Shown: piece after piece, positions 1 through 11,015 of the stretch
How positions within the stretch are numbered: the first letter of the stretch is position 1
How the letters are laid out: the number at the start of each line of letters is the position of its first letter
NCBI GenBank assembly: GCA_015680685.1
Contig: MNCI01015984.1
Coordinates: 516,127 to 574,477 of the forward strand
Length of the DNA: 58,351 nucleotides
DNA from: Gnetum montanum
Taxonomy: Eukaryota; Streptophyta; Gnetopsida; Gnetales; Gnetaceae
Direction of reading: 5' to 3'
The notes under the pieces: generated by a model
Told to the model about the DNA's origin: nothing
What the model saw: only the letters and a program-made list of their open reading frames with translations
Databases searched by the model: none
Position numbers and translations under genes: made by a program

Positions 1-16
1 TCAGGACCTTTTTACC

Positions 17-3000
17 ATGAATACCACCAATACTAACGTTTCAACCAAGCCTATTACAGATACCGCTAGCCCCATGGCCATCCCACTGCCCGCAGTGCAA
101 CCCACGGCAGGACCTCGCCGGTCTCTCAGACTACAAGGGAGAAATCCATCATTTAACGTTATAACACAGGAACAATATAAATTTATATGCATAAAAATCC
201 AAGCCGGCCTAGCAGTTGATCAAACTAAAATGGAGGTTAAGAGACAATATGAATTGTTTCATAGGGGAGGACATGAGTTCATCCCTTCCCCGTATGAGAT
301 CATCCCTCTTCCAGAGCATTACTCTGAGCTCATCTCATAGTTCCTCCTAGCGAGGAATCAGTCTCTAGACCAGTCCATGGAAAATCCTCAATTAGAGGAG
401 AAGGATGACTTTGCGGCTTAGTCCGAACGCGAAGATTCATACCATACCCTCAGCCCACAAACTTACGCAAACCCGTTGTTTCACCCATTCACGGGGGAAA
501 CTACGTCCCTCCAGTCATTTAAAATCACCCAAGCACATGTACCCCAACAGGAACCATCCACGTTTATTCCCACACCCCCAGTGACCGATACCCAACTCAA
601 TATACCCCTCGCAACTATTCCTCCAGTCACCACGTTACCCCCTCTCTTGCAAATACAACCTCAACAACAACCCCCTCAAAATAATGTAGGAGTAACCTTC
701 CCACCCCGAGTGATCGGGATGCCATATGTGATACCAACTTCTACATCTGTGCACTATATACCACGGATCCAAACCCAAGGAGCACCCTTCACCACTGCAA
801 CTCAACAAGTTCAGGGTGTTCCTGCACAAAACATGATTGGGCAGTGGGCTGCGACTGGTGTCCAACCACATCAACCCTCTCACTACAACATACCGCCTCA
901 TACAATTCCACCTGCTAACATCCCTCAAGTACAACAGCAACAACAACAGCAACCCTTTTCCTATAATGTTCTGCCCTTAGTGCCACCTACTATGAATATG
1001 CCACAACCACAACCTCCAACCACTCAACTCTCCTCCTTCCAGCCCACCGTACAACAATCTAACTTGTACACTGCACAACATAATCAATCCACTATCTTAC
1101 CTAATGCCCAAGACTGGGTTGAAGCCAGAAAATTGATGCAAGAGCTAATTGATGAGGCCAAATGCCTTAAAACATCCACCGACGAAGATTTTAAGGTGGT
1201 AGATTTCTATCAGGATGACCCTATCAGCTCTTCAGTTCCACCTCTAACATTACCTAAGGGTGTTTCCTTACCCACGTTAACTAAATACAATGGAGAAACA
1301 AACCCCAATGCCCATCTTGTAACGTTTAGACTAGAGTGTGTGTTGCTTTAGGCATGACCACATGCCATCTTGCAAGTGTTCCCCATGTCCCTCACAGGGA
1401 GAGCACTTGACTGGTATCAGGCCTTGCCCCGAAACTCCATATCTTTTTTAGAAGATTTATTACACCAGTTTGTTACCAGGTTCAAGTATAATTTGAAGCC
1501 TAAAGCCACACTCGACAGCCTCATACAGGTCAAGCAAGCACCACTTGAACCTGTTCAAAAATTTATTCAATGGTGGAGTACTGCCCTTAATGAACTTCAT
1601 GAACCAATCCGAGAGACTTATCTCCTTACTATTCTAAAGGGGGTTGTTAATGATTTCGTGAAGTCCAAATTATACTATCTTAACGCACGCACTCTCAGCC
1701 AAGCATTTGTACAAATAATGAACATAGAAGAGGTAGCCCAAAACAGCCATGACCCTGCTTAGTTAGCCTTTAAAAACCAACATAATAAGAAAGACAAAGA
1801 AAAGGCTAAGGCAACTATAGCAATAATAGTAGAAACACAACAAACGAGTACGGGACAACAAGGCAAACCACCTACTGCCCCTACTAACTATGCTAGACCT
1901 ATTCCCGCTACTGCACTTGAACCTTCTACATCACAAACTGCTACAACAGGTCATGCCCAAAACTTTGAGAGGAAAGATCCCTTCCAATACACACCGCTGC
2001 TTGCGAAGCCTTCTTAACTATTTGCCCAACTTTTAAAGGATGGAATGATGAAACACAAGCAGATGTCGCCTGCAGCTATTCAAAGACACGATCAATTCGG
2101 TGAATTGGTCAAGAATCCAGGCTTGGCCACACCTAACAAACCTCCTGTCCCAAAAGGCTTTAGGCTCGATAGGTTTTGCGAGTACCATCAATGTAATGGG
2201 CATGGTACCGATTTTTGTTTCGCCCTAAAACAAGACATTCAAAGAATGATAGATAGGGGTGAAATAACTTTCGATGAGTCCAACCTCGTTCAACTGCAAA
2301 ACCAATCCATGGATGTATATAAAGACCCATTAAATATGAAAGAGGCACCATACGTAATTAATACTATCTATTTGGATAACGAACAAGAAGCACCTAGGAT
2401 TAACACCTTTTATTCAGATAATGAACAGCAAACACCTAAGAGACCATTTGTAGTTTGTATTCCTCCTACTGCACAAACACCTGCACCTCAATCATCATAA
2501 TCTTCATGTAACCCGCCTACCTCCCAAAGACCCTATGTCATCCGGATACCCCCCGCGGTGGCAACCTCTACCATACCACCAAGACCATACGTGGTACGTG
2601 TACCTCCCACCACTACCATCGTAAACAGCAACCTCCTACCAAGCCCACTCCCTATGTAGTCCGGGTGCCACCCGCAATTCCAACTACGGAGGTACAACCC
2701 CCAACTAGACCAACTCCATATGTTGTCAGGATACCCAAACATCCTGATAACCACCAACCTTCCATTTCGCAAACATAAAATAAACTGACCCCGTATGTTG
2801 TTAGGGTGCCTAGGCAGCCTGACATTCAACCACCTTTGACCATCCAATCGCAACCCCGTCCTACTCTATACGTCATATGGGTTCCAAAGCAACCAGATGT
2901 CCAGAAACCAAATGTTCCCCCGCGCCACATGCGGGAATGTCTGGCAAACAAGCTCACACAGGAACTATTGGAGAAGGAACGTCAACAGCTTGCCTTAGGA

Positions 3001-3225
3001 CCCCCCAAGCCTACTCCATTAAGTGCAGTACCCATGGCATCCCCTACTAATGAACTGAACACCAAGGGAGAATCATCAAGAATACATGATGCATCCAAAT
3101 CAACAATTACGGAAGAAAATGTCAAGCCAGCTACACATGAGATAAAACTGTTGGGCCCAATGGACCAGGTAACCACTAACAAGCATACACCTAACAGTAG
3201 AGATTTAGCAACAACCCTAACATAG
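17..3225 (+). pseudogene. gag of element A1, decayed
   Basis: This encodes the capsid/nucleocapsid polyprotein of the retrotransposon, which would package its RNA in cytoplasmic particles. The ATG at 17 begins a Ser/Thr/Pro-rich leader followed by a very Gln/Pro-rich stretch (476-1100). The conserved Retrotrans_gag core around SLTGRALDWYQ lies near 1380-1760. A zinc-knuckle-like C-x2-H...GH...C motif typical of Tat-type Gag starts near 2177 (CEYH). A Pro-rich tail has repeated PYVVRVP motifs (2528-2905). The frame is kept from 17 to about 2620 with in-frame stops at 338, 419, 1349, 1355, 1760 and near 2015. A one-base shift then occurs between about 2600 and 2700. In A2 the stops at 1349 and 1355 correspond to Gln and Trp. 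The gene is non-functional as it stands. Confidence 0.85.
2528..2905 (+). repeat. Degenerate protein-level repeat PYVVRVP in the Gag tail of A1
   Basis: The translated region (crossing the frameshift near 2620-2700) contains about six copies of a short motif of the form P-(T)-P-Y-V-V-R-V-P, for example PYVIRIPP, PYVVRVPP, PYVVRIPKHPD, PYVVRVPRQPD and LYVIWVPKQPD, spaced by roughly 15-30 residues. The related element A2 has only about two recognisable copies (FIIRIPP and FMVQVPKH) at the same place. This is an expanded low-complexity linker between the zinc-knuckle region and protease; its function is unknown. Confidence 0.7.
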
Positions 3226-3231
3226 GTCACA

Positions 3232-4245
3232 TAGGCACTTAAACAGAAAAACACCTCATTAAGCCTATATGACCTGGTGCTAACTTCTCAAACTCATCGC
3301 GAAGCCTTAGTACGCATGTTGACATCAGTCCCAATAAGCGAAGACTTACCTCCAAATGAACCTTCAATTCATGTGGTAATGTATTCACCTCAAGGATCGG
3401 CTTCTAAATCACTAGGTTTCCACACTGACAACATCAAAATTGATGAGAAAATAGGAGAAGTAACAACCGCTCCTATGTTCATAATGATACAAGTAAATCA
3501 ATTCAAAATACATTGAGTGCATGTAGATGACGGAGCCGCCACCAACGTAGTACCCTATCTCATCATTGAACAATTAGGGCTTATGGAACTAATTAGACTG
3601 ACCTCCACCACATGTTTAAAATCGTTTAGTGGATCACGCATAGTAGTAAAAGGCACCATAACTATGGACTTTATAGCAGGGGATCAATTCCCCACATCAG
3701 CTAACTTCGTTGTCATCGACGAAATGCCAGGGTTCAATTTAATATTAGGAAGACCCTGGCTAGCCCAACTCAAAGCAGTCTCTTCCCCCATACACCAAGA
3801 AATCCACCTGCCTTATGAAGGTGGTGAAATTATTATACATGGGGAGGCTACTACACCTACCATCTCGTCACATACAGATACAAATCAAGGCTCGGTGGTT
3901 AAGTTTGAAGAGCCTAAACAGAATGACACAAAGGAAAAACAAAGTTGCATGCAACCAATAGACAATGATCCATCAGACGTAAGAGAAACTTCACCTAGCA
4001 CAGAAACACCCAAACTTGAAACTGTATATACACCGCCTAACCTAGAAACTACAACAAACGTAGAAACTATTGTATATACGAAAATGCTAGAAGACATCAA
4101 CATAGAACCTATTCCATTAGACATCCCTTGGGCTGAATTACCGTTCAATGTAATCAGCGAAGAGGACACTGAGTACAGAATCACACCTATCAGTGTCACT
4201 CCTAACATTAAATTAAGAAAAATCAAAAAATTGTTAAACCATTAA
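3232..4245 (+). pseudogene. Retroviral-type aspartic protease of element A1, decayed
   Basis: This is the protease that would process the Gag(-Pol) polyprotein. The segment HVDDGAATNVVP (from 3517) is the active-site region and FNLILGRPWLAQLKA (near 3733) is the conserved C-terminal half with the ILGRPWL motif of plant Ty3/gypsy proteases. The frame runs to a stop at 4243-4245 with a Glu/Thr-rich C-terminal extension ending in KLRKIKKLLNH. In-frame stops lie near 3225-3235 (two TAG at positions that are Gln in A2) and at 3514-3516 (TGA at the Arg position of A2). The active site reads D-D-G-A rather than D-S/T-G, which fits the divergent Tat-type motif, but activity cannot be judged. Confidence 0.8.
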
Positions 4246-4440
4246 ACTACATTCTTCGTCCGAAATGACGTTAAACTACCACATGTCTGCAACGACATAA
4301 AACTAGCCACGGCCAAAAATGGCAAGGTTTACCAAGGAACCCACCAGTATCACTTGAAACTTCTCTTGTTTACATATGGCCCGAAATGGCCTTAAACTAG
4401 TACATGGGGCCCAGAATGGCTTTAAACTAGAACGTTTTCT
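4246..4440 (+). repeat. Post-protease repeat array of element A1
   Basis: Imperfect repeats of the form CCGAAATGACgTTAAACTAc follow the protease stop directly. Copies with the core GAAATGRC...TTAAACTA are seen at about 4258-4280, 4285-4312, 4378-4400 and 4408-4430. The same array type, in the same orientation relative to the element, follows protease in A2 (45535-45800), so it belongs to the family rather than being an insertion. Confidence 0.75.
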
Positions 4441-4977
4441 TACATTTCTTTTCTCTCAATTCAAGTTTACAGTTCGAATTTATGCTTGCCTTGTTGCGTT
4501 GTTGCGTTATCTGCCATAGTTTTCCTTCATATTCCCTTTTTTACATGATTATGCTCCTACTTCTATTCCTACTTCGTGCATTACACTTAAACAACAAAAT
4601 GAACAAAAACATTTTACATTGCTGCATCGTGTTTACATTCAAGCCCAAAATATTTTCACTTTAAATCTACGCTTATCAGTGTTCAAACAAACTCAAAATT
4701 CAAACAAAAAATGAATAACAGAAAACTCAATTGAAAATATATATATATATAGTATAAATGTATCAACATCAAGTTACAACTTAGTGCCATGTCCCCACAC
4801 GATACATAGATTGCATACATAATCATTTTAACAACAAAAAAATATATATATTCATATACAAATGGATAATTACAACAGTTAATTGATTCCATCCATTAGT
4901 TCATATACAATCCAAAGCAAAAACATTCTATTTGCGACTCATGTAAAACATGAGCGATGATAATATCAAATTGAAAA
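4441..4977. other. AT-rich spacer between protease-side repeats and the antisense gene
   Basis: No coding signal is seen. It contains a short (AT)n run (4739-4751). In the relative A2 the equivalent interval leads to an intron-like splice acceptor and then pol. The left edge of the pol replacement must lie within this stretch, but it could not be pinned to a base. Confidence 0.5.
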
Positions 4978-7900
4978 CTAAGCATCAAGGTTGGGAGGGG
5001 TGTCCCCCTCAGACTCACCGGCACCATGGGTCCCCGCTCCGCTGGGGCCACCTTCTTGACCATCGTCATTGCCTTGACCCTATGAAAAGGTAAAAGAAAA
5101 TAATTAACACAAAAAGGAAAAGAGAAAAATTTCAAAAATTCCAAAATTCACAAGTTTAAACGACTTACTAAAGAAGATCCTACTAGACCGAATTCTAACT
5201 GATGAAGGATTTCTTCTTCAGAGACACTTGCCCAGTTAGTCCCATCAAGGCCTAGATCAACGTTGGCCAAAGCCTTCCCTTTGTCCACCGCAGACCAAGT
5301 GGGACATTTCAGAGGAAACTCTCCCACAGAAACCTCCCCAGAAGCTGTGGTGATTACCTTCTTGGGCGATTCCATCTCCACCACAGTATGCTTAGCAAAC
5401 GCATCGAATGAAGAGCATAGGCCTAAACCCTCAACAAACATCTCCAGCTGACGCTTCTCTATAGATACCTCCTTTAATGACTTTTTATAATGATACTTAT
5501 GGGTCTTTTCATCTTGACCCCATTTCCGCACCTTAGAAGCGAAAGTCTTCCAATCCTGACATTTGAGGTTCAGTAAATCTATTTGTGCCTTACGCTCCGC
5601 TAGCTCCCGAGTCATCGATACTTGGCAATTCAATAAATTCCAATATCTATTATAAGTAATCTCAGAAGTTCGCCAAGAACAATCACCTGTTAACCTTGCT
5701 GAGGCAAACTCATAGCGCGATTTAAGATCATCTCATTCTGCTGATAGCTTGGAAATCTCTTTTTCTCCCGCCTGAATCTACAACCATAGCCTCTCGATGG
5801 AGCGCCTACAGGTCCAAAGAGACTTGGCGCTCTGCACAACGCATTCTACCACTTCATCATAAATCTACCAAGGTACTTGTTCAATCTCTGGAGGCAGCGC
5901 AGGCAAACTATCAATACAAGTGGCCTCAGATGAATCCCATTTCAGTTTAGCCCCTGCTCATATGAGGAGAACATACATTAGACATTGGACAATAGAAACA
6001 GATGCAAAAAATCGAAGGATTCGAAACGCTTAAGATGTATGTACCTATTTCAGGATGAACCTGCTGGATGCGATCAACTACCTCGTTAATGATACCAGTT
6101 ATAAAATCCATTTTACTTGGCATTTTGATCCAAGTAAATGGTTCATGCGTAGGAGATGGGTTAATTTCGGTGGTCGTTTCTGTGGGAGCCTTCATCATAG
6201 GGATTTCTAAGCGAACGTTAGGAAGTGTCCTAGTCTCAACATTTTCGCCTAGTAGCAGTAAAAAACATAAAATTAAAACTTCGAATAATGAAAAGCACAA
6301 TTCAAAAGACAAATAAACATAATATGGCGAATATACCGAAATCTCTATCTTCCTCCCGATTCGGAGGATCGCCAAGGTCTAGCCTCCCGCCAAGGAAGCC
6401 ATCAAACATCTCATCGACTCCATCCTGATTATCGATGTTACGCTTTTCTGTGGTATCTCCCTCTCGATCTTTCATTCCTCCCATCTTGTCTATGCCCGTT
6501 TCGTCCTCCTCATTTAAGTTCGTTGAGACTTCTTCCTCCTCGATGATCGGTGCTAACCTCTCTCTTCTTATTCCAGAAGTTAACTCTAATGACATTCATA
6601 GGTTCAACATTAGTTTTGTATAAACAGCTGAAAAATAAAGTAAAAATAACGATGATGACAATAAAACAAGGACGAATCAGTGAATCAAGCTTACCCCATA
6701 TAGGCATCTTAAACCGTATACATTTCAACCTGGGTTCATCTACAATTAGAGCAACCTCTCTAGGACGTTCACGCTTCTGAACTTTCGATTTTGCTTTCCC
6801 GATCGTTTCCTTGATCACCCAATCAGCTCTCCTAGCAGTATAGGGCACACTATCTGGCTCCAACCTTACGCTGTCACGCGTATGAATTGAATCACCAGAT
6901 GACCCCTCCGTTGTGATAGAAACTGATTCGTCAATCCCCTCGGGAGCATCTTGAAATTTGGCCACCTCAAATAAGTGGCGAATCCATGGGCAAGATAGTT
7001 GGTCGCAATCCCTTAACACATACTTGTTATCCGTGCGAACAACTAAAAATTCAGCCAGCTGGCGCAAGTAACCGGCAAAGAACGCAAAGGTGAAATGGGA
7101 TTGCGCCTCAATGTTTGAACGTAACCTCACTATCTCCCCGTGGAAACCCGAAAGCAAAAACTAGGCCCAGTTATAACATACCTCAGTCTCTAGAATAGTG
7201 CACATGATACGCACAAGTTCTACCCCAAAAGTTTTTACTTGAGATAGAGACTTGGGAAACACTTGTGCTCTAAACAAGGGATACAGCTCATTAACTTCTA
7301 CCACTTTTGATTTTCCCTGCATAGGGAATCCCTTAGAGCCTTTAAGAATACCCAACCAGTCCTCCAACTCACGCACAACATGGAGCTCTTTTTATGCCCT
7401 ATTCAAAACCACTCTAACACCATCTGCCGGTACGCCGAAGAGGTCTGAGAAGAACTCCATTGATAGATGGAAAACCACTTTGACATCCTTAATGCGAGTG
7501 TTATAGCAGGTGACAGATTCGTTGAAAGAATCAACGATTCCAACCATCTCCGTCACAGAAACATCAGGGCTGAGGGTAGTAAACAAATCCATGAAGCCCG
7601 CATCACTCAGACAACTGATGATATGTGGCAAAGCCTTAGTACGTAACCATCATTGTGCATCATTGATTTCCCCGAATTTCATAGACAAAGTGCTCTCAGT
7701 CTGCCTGGTTGTGATAGTGGCTCCACCAGGGGGGACGTCAACTGTACAGACAAGATAACACCTTGGAGTCAATGTAACCAATGATGTAGCAGAACAAACA
7801 AACTGAGGCGTAAGAAAATACCGTGACCTACCATCAGACGATGGATTCCCACCAGGTGCCAAATCCGAATCACGTGGGAAAACTGACCCATTACGGGACC

Positions 7901-8624
7901 AATCCCCATGTAGCCACCCCCTAGCCTTGCATTGTGCAAGTGCCCTCGAGTACCATTTGTGAAAATGAACAATATCACCCTTAGTCTGCGCTAACACGGC
8001 ACCACGGAGAGTGGGGCCCGCCATGAAAGCCTCTAAGGTGGTATGAGCCAAAGCGAGTCCATCATTGTCCACGCACACTCCTTCTTTATTGAATTGAGGC
8101 TTGCAAAGAAACGATAGTCAAAACATAAACAAATACTAGGCAACAAGGCAAAACGATAAATTGGACAACTTTACCTGCCCACCCGATACACCGTTCCAAG
8201 AGGGTTCTAGAACAAAGTATGTACACGAGCAGCTAGGAATAGAGTGTTGTTGATGTGATGAAGGCCATCTGATAGTGAGTCCCATACACGCGACAAGGGA
8301 CGGGTAGATCTGGGTCCTCCAGAGGGGCCGTTCTCAATTGTAAGCACTTCTTCATCAATGTCCTCCATAAAAGCTACTATCCCAGTCGAAGATCCTGGTA
8401 ACATGGTCTCAAGCACACTCCGTGTCAACTGTTCACTTAAGTGGGACCATATTACCACGCTAAATCTTTCTAGCATGAAGGGAAGAAACTTGCTAATACC
8501 CGTTTTGAACCATACCCCATTTTGATCAACGATCATATCAGGAGCAGGTTCGTTAGAATCAATAGGCCTAAACCATGCCAAGATCCCAACAAGCTCCACC
8601 ACTAGGAGGAAAGGCTTAGAATCC
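4978..8624 (-). pseudogene. Multi-exon antisense gene carried inside element A1, seven exons, decayed
   Basis: Exons on the minus strand are 8624-8192, 8099-7832, 7741-6695, 6627-6337, 6248-6045, 5953-5169 and 5079-4978 (stop TAG). All six introns are GT...AG, 66-93 bp, T-rich, and their phases match at every junction, giving about 1,040 codons. In-frame stops at about 8207, 7650, 7392, 7161, 6597, 5865, 5778 and 5733 break it, but there are no frameshifts. The first part (KPFLLVVELVG, then ISKFLPFMLERFSVVIWS) resembles the start of an FCP1/NIF-type phosphatase fold with its catalytic Asp motif altered. The middle (SDAGFMDLF...DLFGVPADG) recalls plant-mobile-domain or plant transposon-protein segments. 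An acidic linker (LAPIIEEEE) and a coiled-coil-like Lys/Glu-rich part follow, and the tail is Gly/Asp-rich. Domain calls are weak inference; the exon model is strong. The 5' end is unresolved: an ATG at 8734 with a possible intron 8625-8692 does not keep phase. Confidence 0.75.
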
Positions 8625-8734
8625 CTGCAAATACTCAGAAACCACAACAAATTAGTTATACAAGAAAATGAAATAATAAAATAAGGTTTCACCCTAACAG
8701 CCAACACTTGGAAAGAAACTGTTGTTCTCCCCAT

Positions 8735-9060
8735 GCCCAGCGTGCAGACGTTGGACGTTGCAAACCCCAGCGTGTAGATGCTGCACACTGCACGCTGCAA
8801 TGTGGAGGCACAAACCCCGCACACCGAGCATGTCCTTCACGCTACGAAAACATTTACGCTATGAAAACATTTACGTTACAGAATGGGGCAAACCGACAGG
8901 AACAGTAGGTGAAAACACAAATTTTGACGAAAGGTCAAAGCCTACCTGCACGTTGATCCTGACCATGAGGGAATCCTGGGTCTAAGCAGACACTGGAGCA
9001 TCGCTTCACTCTCTTCGGCGAAGGTTAACCTAGGTTCCTTCCTCCCCTGGCCTTCTACTT
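8735..9060. other. Region upstream of the antisense gene with CAGCGTGCA motifs
   Basis: This stretch lies upstream of the antisense gene and may hold its promoter. It contains several copies of the word CAGCGTG or its reverse complement CACGCTG (about 8738, 8766, 8788). The same word recurs in the 47-bp array and in the A1 LTR. No TATA box was identified with confidence. Confidence 0.4.
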
Positions 9061-9083
9061 ACTTGCCCTTTCCCATCGCTGCG

Positions 9084-9380
9084 TTCACGCTGCAAACCCT
9101 GCACACTAGGTTTCGTCCTTGCACGCTACGTTCATGCTGCAAACCTTGCACGCTAGGGTTTCGTCCTTGCACACTACGTTCACGCTGCGAACCCTGCACA
9201 CGGGGTTTCATCCCTGCACACCCCGTTCACGCCAAACCCTGCACGTTGGGGTTTCATCCTTGCACGCCGCGTTCACACCGAACTTTGCACGTTGGGGTTT
9301 TGTCCCTACACACCGCATTCACGTCGAACTTTGCACACTGCAGTCTGAACCCTGCACACTGAGTTCACACTGAACCCTGA
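9084..9380 (+). repeat. 47-bp tandem repeat array (about 6.3 copies)
   Basis: Units begin with TTCACGCTGCAAACCCTGCA and continue with a GGTTTCGTCCTTGCACGC type half, so each unit contains the CTGCAC/GCACGC word twice. Successive units start near 9084, 9131, 9179, 9226, 9272 and 9318 and drift by substitution and 1-2 base indels. Open frames across this stretch (Cys/His/Thr-rich) are products of the repeat and are not read as genes. No equivalent array is seen in A2. Confidence 0.85.
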
Positions 9381-9471
9381 ACTGCGCGAAATTAGAAAGC
9401 TAACAAATCCTAAATGAATAAACCAGAATCAGAACCCCAAAACGCAATTAACAGAACAAGAAATAATGAAA

Positions 9472-9546
9472 AAACTAGCTGACATGGAAGGGAATGAACT
9501 TGCACATCCGACGAACCACTTGTATTTGAAACCGTTCTATGTTTGA
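9472..9546 (+). pseudogene. Remnant of the integrase C-terminus of element A1
   Basis: The translation KLADMEGNELAHPTNHLYLK followed by PFYV and TGA (9544-9546) matches the last residues of the pol polyprotein of A2 (KLADMDGNEFANPTTHLYLK then KYYV and stop, ending at 42080). Only about 24 codons remain. They are directly followed by the 37-bp array, exactly as in A2. This shows that A1 descends from a pol-bearing element and that the rest of pol was lost or replaced upstream of about 9470. Confidence 0.85.
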
Positions 9547-9561
9547 GCATGAACTCAGGTA

Positions 9562-9940
9562 AGCATTCGTCCTGGAATCACAATGGTAAACTGACTCCAT
9601 AGCACGTCTTGGAATCACGACGGTAAACTGATACCACAGCACGTCCTGGAATCATGACGATAAACTGATACCACAAAACGTCTTGGAATCATGACGCTAA
9701 ACTGATACCACAGTTCGTCTGCAATGACAATAAACTAGCATCGGTCCGGTATGACATCAAACTGCCACAGTTCTGTTCGCCAGAGTCCGCTAAGACTATA
9801 AATCGGTTTGCCTCTCCACAGTCCGCCAAGATTATAAACAAGCAATGTACCGTTCGCCACGACGCTAAACTAGCAACGTCCAACGGATTATGACGTAAAA
9901 CTAACCCACAACAGTCCACCACGACTATAAACTGGTAGCT
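9562..9940 (+). repeat. Post-integrase 37-bp repeat array of element A1
   Basis: Regular units of 37 bp with the core CCTGGAATCATGACGATAAA and CTGATACCACA occupy about 9562-9715. More degenerate units built on GTCC...TATGAC...TAAACT continue to about 9940. The matching array in A2 (41570-42061, opposite strand) has the same 37-bp period and nearly the same unit. Confidence 0.85.
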
Positions 9941-9945
9941 TCATC

Positions 9946-10998
9946 TCTCACCTCTCGGTCTGTGAGCCGCCGCCTCGCTCATCATCGATTGAACCTGACA
10001 ACATGGCTGCCATTCATATTCAATGCTTGAAATCTCATCAAGTGCCTTTGTTTCATCAGTTGTCCAAGTCTAAGCTTGCTCACTCACTCATGGTTTTCTT
10101 ATCTTCTTGGAGTTGTGTTTGCAGGATGACACTCAGCAGTGTTCGTACGAGAATGCACTTCGTCACAGCAGCAAGGTACCATATTGTTCCTAACACACGT
10201 AACCAAGTTAATCAAGCCATTCACTAGTACATCCCCATTTCCCGTTACATTTCACATCTATTCCTCAACATACTCTACTCAGCTACACCCCTGATACACC
10301 CAGTACACCCAAAACTTTAAGCACACCGTTGCACACTGCAACACTTTTAAGCAGTTGCAACACACAACATGGCACTTGAGCATGAGTACAAGATCAAAAC
10401 AAAGCTTTGTCCAAAAATAACAAAAAAATACATTAAAAAAAAAGAGCAAAGAGCAACAAAGCCAAAAAGAAACACAAGACCCTTGGCACTCCCATATAAG
10501 CCCCAGGCGGGAAGGCAGTTGTCTTGGAAGCCAGTACTCATGTCTCAAACGCTCAAGTAACATCTCATTGCGTGGCTTTTGCTCTCCGCCAACAGGTTCC
10601 CTCTAACACTAAACAACGACCTTGTTCCTCCAAAGAATGCAACACATCATCACGTGGCTTTGGTTGTGCCAACAAGTCCTCTTAAACACTAAACAAGAGC
10701 CTTGTTCCGCCAAGGGACGTACACCTCATGCCTTGGTCCCGAGTCCGCTAGACAAGGATCAACATGGCCCGTATACACCAGAGCATCCCCGTCACCATGC
10801 ATAATCCCTCGATCAGTTCCCCATCCCCACGATTTCCATCTCCTTATCCAGTTACAAATTTCATTTCCCCAATCACATGTACTACTGAATCCGGTGCGAT
10901 GACATCTGGCCAAGTGCCAAAGGACAATGTTTCTACCAAATCGCTTGGGTGTTTTGTACTTCTTTATCAACGCTTCTTGGGTTGATTCCTCCAAGCGT
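9946..10998. other. 3' untranslated region of element A1
   Basis: No coding or RNA gene signal is seen. The stretch is Pro/Thr-codon-like by composition only and leads to the polypurine tract. The open frames here have no family resemblance and lie on both strands. Confidence 0.5.
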
Positions 10999-11015
10999 CA
11001 ACAAAGAGAGGCCAA
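10999..11015 (+). other. Polypurine tract of element A1
   Basis: CAACAAAGAGAGGCCAA lies immediately before the LTR start TGAAACACC. The same layout (AAAGAGGGGCCAA then TGAAACACC) is found on the minus strand of A2 at 40422-40440. This is the usual primer site for plus-strand DNA synthesis. Confidence 0.8.

Noticed and set aside
4739-4760. TATATATATATAT as a promoter for the antisense gene or element
   Set aside because: It lies at the wrong (3') end of the antisense gene and is a simple dinucleotide run.
8625-8734. First exon of the antisense gene with ATG at 8734 and intron 8625-8692
   Set aside because: The splice sites look acceptable but the phase does not match the next exon, so the 5' end was left open.
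9063-9373. Two overlapping open frames rich in Cys, His and Thr on the plus strand
   Set aside because: They are translations of the 47-bp tandem array; the repeat length is not tied to one frame and there is no start context or family.
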